DNA of 9,765 bases, taken from Patescibacteria group bacterium (GTDB taxonomy: Bacteria > Patescibacteriota > UBA1384 > CAILIB01). The DNA lies in contig JAGWZN010000019.1 of assembly GCA_018968785.1 (NCBI GenBank), positions 1 to 9,765 on the forward strand. The letters are read 5' to 3'. Each line of letters begins with the position of its first letter. Position 1 is the stretch's first letter. Both the position numbers and the translations under genes were made by a program. The notes below the pieces were generated by a model. That model was not told where the DNA came from and did not search any database. It was given only the letters and a program-made list of their open reading frames with translations. Positions 5,865 to 9,765 of the stretch are shown piece by piece.

Positions 5865-6887
5865 ATGAAAAAGATAGTGGTAATCGGCGGGGGCACCGGC
5901 ACATTTACAGTATTAAGCGGGCTGCGCCAGTATCCATTCGAGCTGTCGGCGATTGTCTCGACCGCGGATGACGGCGGATCGACCGGCATCCTGCGCGATG
6001 AATTGGGCGTTTTGCCGCCGGGCGATATCCGGCAGGCGCTGGTGGCGTTAGCGGCCGACTCCACGGTTTTACGTGATCTGCTGAACTACCGGTTCACTGA
6101 CGGGACATTAAAAGGACATAATTTCGGCAATTTATTGCTTTCGGCGCTGGAAAAAGTAACCGGCAGTTTTGATAAAGGCGTACTGGAAGCCAGCCGGATC
6201 CTGGCGGTGAAGGGCCGGGTTATTCCGGTTACAACCGACCTGACCCATCTGAGAGCGGAAATGACCAATGGAAAGGTAATTCATGGCGAGCATAAGATTG
6301 AAGAGTATGTTTGGTCGGAAGCTTCGAATGTGAAGCGGTTGTGGTTGGAGCCGGCCTGCTCCTTACATCCGGACGCTCAGCAGGCAATCCGACAGGCGGA
6401 TTTGATCGTGATCGCGCCGGGTAGTGTATTTACCAGCCTGATCCCCAACCTATTAGTGAAAGGAATGTCGGAAGCGTTACAAAAAAGCCGGGCCAAAGTA
6501 GTGTATGTTGTGAACCTGATGACCGAAAAAGGCCAAACCGGGTCGTACTTCGTGCAGGATTTCGTGGATCTTATTGAAGAGTATATGGGCGGCCGGCGCG
6601 TCGATTACGTTCTGTACAATACGCGGTTACCGGATCAGCAACTGCTCGACCGGTATAAGAAGGAGATGGAGCGGATTCCGGTCCGGTTCGATAAAACCCG
6701 CAAGGCCCGGTCCATGCCGTACCGGATGATCGGACTGAACCTGCTGGCTCGGCAGCTGTCCGGCCAACGGAACGCGGCCGATCCGTTAATGGGGCAGCGT
6801 ACCCTGATTCGCCATAACCCTGCCCGACTGGCCGATGTGCTGTATTCGCTCCTGTTTGTGAAAGACGCGGAGAAGTATCTCAGATAA
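5865..6887 (+). CDS. yvcK: YvcK/CofD-like UDP-sugar-binding regulator (gluconeogenesis factor)
   Basis: A 340-residue protein of the CofD/YvcK superfamily. In Bacillus and mycobacteria YvcK binds UDP-GlcNAc and is needed for cell-wall synthesis and shape on gluconeogenic carbon sources. The nucleotide-binding loop GGGTGT is at 8-13, VSTADDGGSTG at 31-41, PPGDIRQAL at 51-59, and KGHNFGNLLL at 83-92. GEHKIEE (141-147) and IAPGSVFTSLIPNLLV (183-198) correspond to the conserved GPGSLYTSIIPNLL region, here with A184 where G is usual. Residues that mark the F420-synthesis enzyme CofD are not evident, and the length and KGHNFGN motif fit YvcK. It lies 22 nt after the epimerase gene, with AAGG at 5847-5850 too far from the ATG to be a good ribosome site. 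An adjacent UDP-sugar epimerase gene agrees with a UDP-sugar-linked role. Confidence 0.93.
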   Translation: MKKIVVIGGGTGTFTVLSGLRQYPFELSAIVSTADDGGSTGILRDELGVLPPGDIRQALVALAADSTVLRDLLNYRFTDGTLKGHNFGNLLLSALEKVTGSFDKGVLEASRILAVKGRVIPVTTDLTHLRAEMTNGKVIHGEHKIEEYVWSEASNVKRLWLEPACSLHPDAQQAIRQADLIVIAPGSVFTSLIPNLLVKGMSEALQKSRAKVVYVVNLMTEKGQTGSYFVQDFVDLIEEYMGGRRVDYVLYNTRLPDQQLLDRYKKEMERIPVRFDKTRKARSMPYRMIGLNLLARQLSGQRNAADPLMGQRTLIRHNPARLADVLYSLLFVKDAEKYLR

Positions 6888-6910
6888 GTAAGCGGTTTTA
6901 CGCGAAAATT

Positions 6911-7861
6911 ATGCCTGAATTGCCGGAAGTTGAAACAATCCGCCGCGGTCTGGAAGATCATGTGGTCGGCCGCGCTATTCGATCGATAGAGGTGCGGTCG
7001 CCCGGTTCTTTTCTGGGCGATCCGACCCAGGCGGAAGGGGCGATGATTACCGGGCTGGAGCGCCGTGGCAAGCTGTTAATTTTTCGGCTCAATAACGACC
7101 ACGCGCTTACCATCCATCTCAAGATGACCGGTCAGTTGATCTGGAAAGCGGTGGAACGGGAAGAAGAGTTGCCGGTTGAGGTAGATAACGCCACCCTGCC
7201 GTTTTCCAGCTCTGATCCTGATGATCCCGCACTTGAATCGGATGAGAACGAGGTGGTAATGGGCGGCCATCCGGAGGAGGCGTATCTGGAACCGCTGCCG
7301 CATAAGCACACCCGGGTCATTATCCGGTTTGATGACGGTTCAGTGCTTTACTTTAACGATCTGCGCAAGTTCGGCCGAGTCTCTGTCTTGCGGGCTGATC
7401 AGGTTGCCGATCTGCCTTTTTTGCAAGCGATCGGACCGGAGCCGCTGGAGCGCGATTTCACTGATGAGTATCTGAGTAACCAATTGGACAAGCATAAGGA
7501 TCAGCCAATTAAAACGTTCCTGCTCGATCAGGCTAATATCGCCGGGCTGGGGAATATTTACGCTGATGAAAGTCTGTTCCGGGCGGCAATTCTGCCGGAT
7601 CGGCCGGCCGGCAGCCTTACGGCCGGTGAGATTTGCAATCTGCGCGATTCGATTCAGGAGACACTGGAGCTGGCGCTGCGTGCCGGCGGCTCCAGTGCAC
7701 GGGATTATGTAAACGCCGTCGGGGAGCGGGGAACCTACTTAAAAACCGCCAATGTCTACCACCGGCAAGGACTGGACTGTAACCGGTGTAATACCGGCAA
7801 GATTCAGCGGAAAAAGATTGGCGGCCGGTCTACCCACTACTGCCCGATCTGTCAGAAATGA
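6911..7861 (+). CDS. mutM: Formamidopyrimidine-DNA glycosylase (Fpg/MutM)
   Basis: A bifunctional base-excision repair enzyme that removes 8-oxoguanine and ring-opened purines and nicks the abasic site. The invariant start MPELPEVETI is present, with the catalytic proline P2 and E3. K54 (RRGKLL) is the usual beta-elimination lysine; HLKMTG is at 69-74; NDLRKFG (149-155) supplies the DNA-intercalating arginine region. The helix-two-turn-helix NIAGLGNIYADE is at 209-220, and the zinc finger uses C290, C293, C310 and C313 with R306 in GGRSTHYCP. At 316 residues it is some 40 longer than usual. The extra length is an acidic insert at about residues 82-128, between the HLKMTG strand and the HTRVIIRF strand. 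The start is fixed by the N-terminal catalytic proline. Its stop overlaps the recO start (ATGA). Confidence 0.97.
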   Translation: MPELPEVETIRRGLEDHVVGRAIRSIEVRSPGSFLGDPTQAEGAMITGLERRGKLLIFRLNNDHALTIHLKMTGQLIWKAVEREEELPVEVDNATLPFSSSDPDDPALESDENEVVMGGHPEEAYLEPLPHKHTRVIIRFDDGSVLYFNDLRKFGRVSVLRADQVADLPFLQAIGPEPLERDFTDEYLSNQLDKHKDQPIKTFLLDQANIAGLGNIYADESLFRAAILPDRPAGSLTAGEICNLRDSIQETLELALRAGGSSARDYVNAVGERGTYLKTANVYHRQGLDCNRCNTGKIQRKKIGGRSTHYCPICQK

Positions 7862-8616
7862 AACAGTATAAGACTGAAGCGGTGATTTTAGACACAACGG
7901 ACGTCTTTGACGCTGACCGTTCTTTTCTTCTGTTTACCCGGGAATTGGGGAAGGTTCGGGCCCGGGCGAAAGGGGTGCGCAAACCGACCAGTAAGCTGAC
8001 CGGCCATCTGTTAGCGTATCTGCCAACCGCGCTGGAACTGGTGGAAGGCGGCTCCGGGCTGCTTATTGTTCAGGCATCGGTTACCGGCGGCGCTGAGCGG
8101 AGTGGCCGGCCGTATCCGTCCGATCCGCTGTTGTTTATGCGGCAGTCGGAGATTATTGCCGAAGCACTGAACCGACTGTTTATCGAGCGTGATCCCCATC
8201 CGGTAATTTATGACGGCTTGGTGTATGTTCTGGGACGGCTCAGAGAGCTGTGCGAGGATAGACAAAGCCGTAAGGCGGTACTGCTGACGGCCGAATTTCT
8301 TCTTAAATGCCTGGCGGAGCTGGGGTATCGGGCTGAGCTCGACCGCTGCGTTATTACCGAAGAGCCGGTAACGGAACAGTTTGTCGGATGGAGCAGCCAG
8401 GCGGGCGGTTTGCTTGGGGAGACAGGGTACCAGCAGGCGGCGGGAGCCGGCATACGGCTGGATTCTCCGCGCACGGTTGTGCTGCTGCGGCAGTTTTCCC
8501 GGCCGGAGTTTATGGCGGAGCGGGTGAACGCTGCCGAAGCGGTGGAAAACGAAACGATCAGGGTCGTGTATGACTATTTACAGACCCAAATCGGCCAACC
8601 GCTTAAAAGTCTCTAA
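7858..8616 (+). CDS. recO: DNA repair protein RecO
   Basis: A 252-residue recombination mediator that loads RecA on single-stranded DNA together with RecR in the RecFOR pathway. The N-terminal OB-fold is typical: TEAVILDTTDVFDADRSFLL (6-25), FTRELGKVRARAKGVRKP (26-43) and the following strand region. The helical C-terminal domain ends in VYDYLQTQIGQPLKSL (237-252), matching the common RecO ending with LKSL. Only one cysteine (C164) remains where many RecO proteins carry a four-cysteine zinc knuckle, so this version probably does not bind zinc there. It overlaps fpg by four bases (ATGA at 7858-7861), so translation is probably coupled. Adjacent fpg and recO form a small DNA-repair pair. Confidence 0.92.
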   Translation: MKQYKTEAVILDTTDVFDADRSFLLFTRELGKVRARAKGVRKPTSKLTGHLLAYLPTALELVEGGSGLLIVQASVTGGAERSGRPYPSDPLLFMRQSEIIAEALNRLFIERDPHPVIYDGLVYVLGRLRELCEDRQSRKAVLLTAEFLLKCLAELGYRAELDRCVITEEPVTEQFVGWSSQAGGLLGETGYQQAAGAGIRLDSPRTVVLLRQFSRPEFMAERVNAAEAVENETIRVVYDYLQTQIGQPLKSL

Positions 8617-9655
8617 GCGCGACAGTTGTGAAATCGCTAGAAACTGTTATGCTGAGCGGTATTATTACAATAACAAGTCAGATTTGTCAGTACTAGAGCG
8701 TCTATCCTATCTGCCTCCCGCGACGCCGGTGAAAGGGGTGGACAGGTGTCGGATCATTCCTGCGCGCAGACTATTTGATTGGATGGAGCAATCCGGTTTA
8801 CAAGAAGCTTGGGGAAGCGAAGAAGGGAAACGTGGGTATTTAGAGGCCCTGGATTTTGAGACTTTTCAAAAATTATTGGAAACTGTAAACGCTATTTTAC
8901 GTCAAAGGTTGCCGAATGTGGCGGAAAACATTGAAGGATATAATGATAAACGTCCCGTATATATTAATATAGAGGGCGGTTTTAACCTAACGCCAACCGC
9001 TGAAGACAAACGAACACTACTCGGGATTCTCCTTGGGAGATTACAAGAAATGAGTCGAAATAATCAAGGGCTTGAGGAAATTGCCACCTTACTCGGGGTC
9101 GGCCTGAACGCGATTCATCTCTTCGCTGACGGTAACGGACGACTGAGCCGTTGGGGTTATTACTCTCTATCGGACAGGTATCAGGAGAATAAGAGCCAGC
9201 CAGGATGGGACTTGGTTCGTCATAGTGGTCTTGCATCCGTTAATTTGAACCCCGAGTCATTTTGCTCTCGACTGGTTGATCCGCTGATTTTAAAAGGAAT
9301 GTTTCCCGACTATCATGAAGGAATGAGCATGCGGCTTGAATCTCCTCGGGGATTTGATCGACAACAGATGGAAGATACTGTGGCAGAAGTGTTGAGAGCA
9401 AATAGCATGGATATATTCTTTCTCAGTCATCTATCTACGGTGAATAATCCGACTACTTTCTTTACCCTTTGCCTTTTCGCGAGACAAACAGATCAGATAC
9501 AGGTGAGCGTGCAGGGAGGGGAGATATGTATCGACTTTTCCCCACATCTGTTCTATACCCTCACCCGAGGTATACTAAACCGTTTGAAGCGCCTAGATGA
9601 GCAGTTTCGTTGCATGAGAATAATGGTAGAAGCAGTCTCAAAATTGCCTGAGTAA
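8570..9655 (+). CDS. Fic-domain protein (putative AMPylase or related transferase)
   Basis: The open frame gives up to 361 residues. The Fic signature HLFADGNGRLSR is at 183-194 (H183, F185, D187, N189, R191, R194), preceded by the flap-like stretch VYINIEGGFNLTPTAEDKR (130-148) and the helix TLLGILLGRLQEM (149-161). This is the normal order of a Fic core. Such proteins transfer AMP or another nucleotide moiety to a hydroxyl side chain of a target protein. The proline usual after the catalytic His is Leu. No secure (S/T)xxxE(G/N) inhibitory motif is visible; IEG at 121-123 is the nearest. The ATG at 8570 lies inside recO (47-nt overlap), so the true start is probably later: TTG 8684, GTG 8729, GTG 8738 or ATG 8783. 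Residues 40-72 look protein-like, favouring an early one. Base composition is more AT-rich than its neighbours, suggesting transfer. The 3' end overlaps a transposase frame on the other strand. Target unknown. Confidence 0.8.
   Translation: MTIYRPKSANRLKVSKRDSCEIARNCYAERYYYNNKSDLSVLERLSYLPPATPVKGVDRCRIIPARRLFDWMEQSGLQEAWGSEEGKRGYLEALDFETFQKLLETVNAILRQRLPNVAENIEGYNDKRPVYINIEGGFNLTPTAEDKRTLLGILLGRLQEMSRNNQGLEEIATLLGVGLNAIHLFADGNGRLSRWGYYSLSDRYQENKSQPGWDLVRHSGLASVNLNPESFCSRLVDPLILKGMFPDYHEGMSMRLESPRGFDRQQMEDTVAEVLRANSMDIFFLSHLSTVNNPTTFFTLCLFARQTDQIQVSVQGGEICIDFSPHLFYTLTRGILNRLKRLDEQFRCMRIMVEAVSKLPE
8626..8653 (+). promoter_or_regulatory. Possible promoter of the Fic gene
   Basis: TTGTGA (8626-8631) and TATGCT (8648-8653) are spaced by 16 bases just after the recO stop. 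The nine bases TATGCTGAG also occur at the epimerase promoter (4864-4872). Transcription from here would start near 8660, which argues against the earliest Fic ATG at 8570. This is a sequence match by eye only. Confidence 0.35.
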
Positions 9656-9765
9656 TATGAGGATGCATCCCAGTCGTACCATCGCGAGAAAGTTTTCTCC
9701 CTTCCGCTCGTAGCGCGCCACCAGGCGCCGGAAGTTTTGTAGCCAGGCAAAGAATCGCTCCACCG
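9590..9765 (-). mobile_element. End of an IS5-like insertion sequence (partial)
   Basis: The transposase stop is at 9638, and the terminal inverted repeat of such elements normally lies some tens of bases beyond it. The element's left boundary is therefore expected around 9590-9637, inside the Fic reading frame. The stretch AGAAGCAGTCTC (9629-9640) is a candidate for part of the inverted repeat, but the partner end and target duplication are outside the window, so the limit given is approximate. Confidence 0.6.
9638..9763 (-). CDS. IS5-type transposase, C-terminal fragment (continues beyond window)
   Basis: The reverse strand encodes 41 residues ending in a TGA (plus-strand TCA 9638-9640). 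The peptide VERFFAWLQNFRRLVARYER, then KGENFLAMVRLGCILILLRQF, matches the conserved end of IS5-family DDE transposases. There the ERxFAWL...FRRLxxRYER block carries the last catalytic glutamate region, and the protein ends shortly after an ILLR motif. The rest of the gene lies to the right of the window, and there is no sign of frameshift in the visible part. It runs against the Fic gene and overlaps its last 18 bases. Confidence 0.85.
   Translation of the reverse strand: MERFFAWLQNFRRLVARYERKGENFLAMVRLGCILILLRQF

Noticed and set aside
9553..9750. Reverse-strand frame of 65 codons starting with ATG near the right edge
   Set aside because: The transposase-like peptide is in a different reverse frame (9763 to 9638); this one is a shadow.

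Overview
The window looks like a chromosomal segment of an uncultivated bacterium, plausibly a member of the Candidate Phyla Radiation (Patescibacteria). The signs are a 23S rRNA gene split by a group I intron with a LAGLIDADG endonuclease gene, a compact gene set built around nucleotide salvage, housekeeping genes with almost no recognisable Shine-Dalgarno sites, and short gaps. This assignment is an inference: the 16S gene is outside the window, so no phylum can be named from the sequence itself. By eye the housekeeping genes are GC-rich, while the intron and the last complete gene are clearly more AT-rich.

Region 1 (1-1690) is the 3' part of an rRNA operon. The 23S gene enters from the left at about E. 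coli position 2427. A 912-nt group I intron interrupts it between U2504 and G2505, inside the peptidyl-transferase centre, and it then runs to about 1370. A spacer of about 180 nt with three UUCG- or GNNG-capped hairpins leads to 5S rRNA (1553-1670). The 5S is enclosed in an extended processing helix and followed by a T-run.

Region 2 (1722-4403) is a single 893-residue protein that joins a uridine-kinase-like domain, a CYTH (triphosphate tunnel) domain, a uracil phosphoribosyltransferase domain and a cytidylate-kinase-like domain. It reads as a one-polypeptide pyrimidine salvage enzyme and is the most remarkable object here.

Region 3 (4424-8616) holds a reverse-strand PadR-type repressor gene. 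It is divergent from a forward run of NAD-dependent sugar epimerase, YvcK (UDP-sugar-binding regulator), Fpg/MutM (base-excision repair) and RecO (recombination repair). These four forward genes are tightly spaced, with an ATGA overlap between fpg and recO, and are probably one operon. Salvage of UMP/CMP, UDP-sugar epimerisation and UDP-sugar sensing may be linked, but only proximity supports this.

Region 4 (about 8626-9765) is accessory: a Fic-domain gene of different base composition, and the C-terminal end of an IS5-type transposase on the opposite strand. The transposase reading frame overlaps the 3' end of the Fic gene, so the insertion sequence appears to supply the last codons of that gene.
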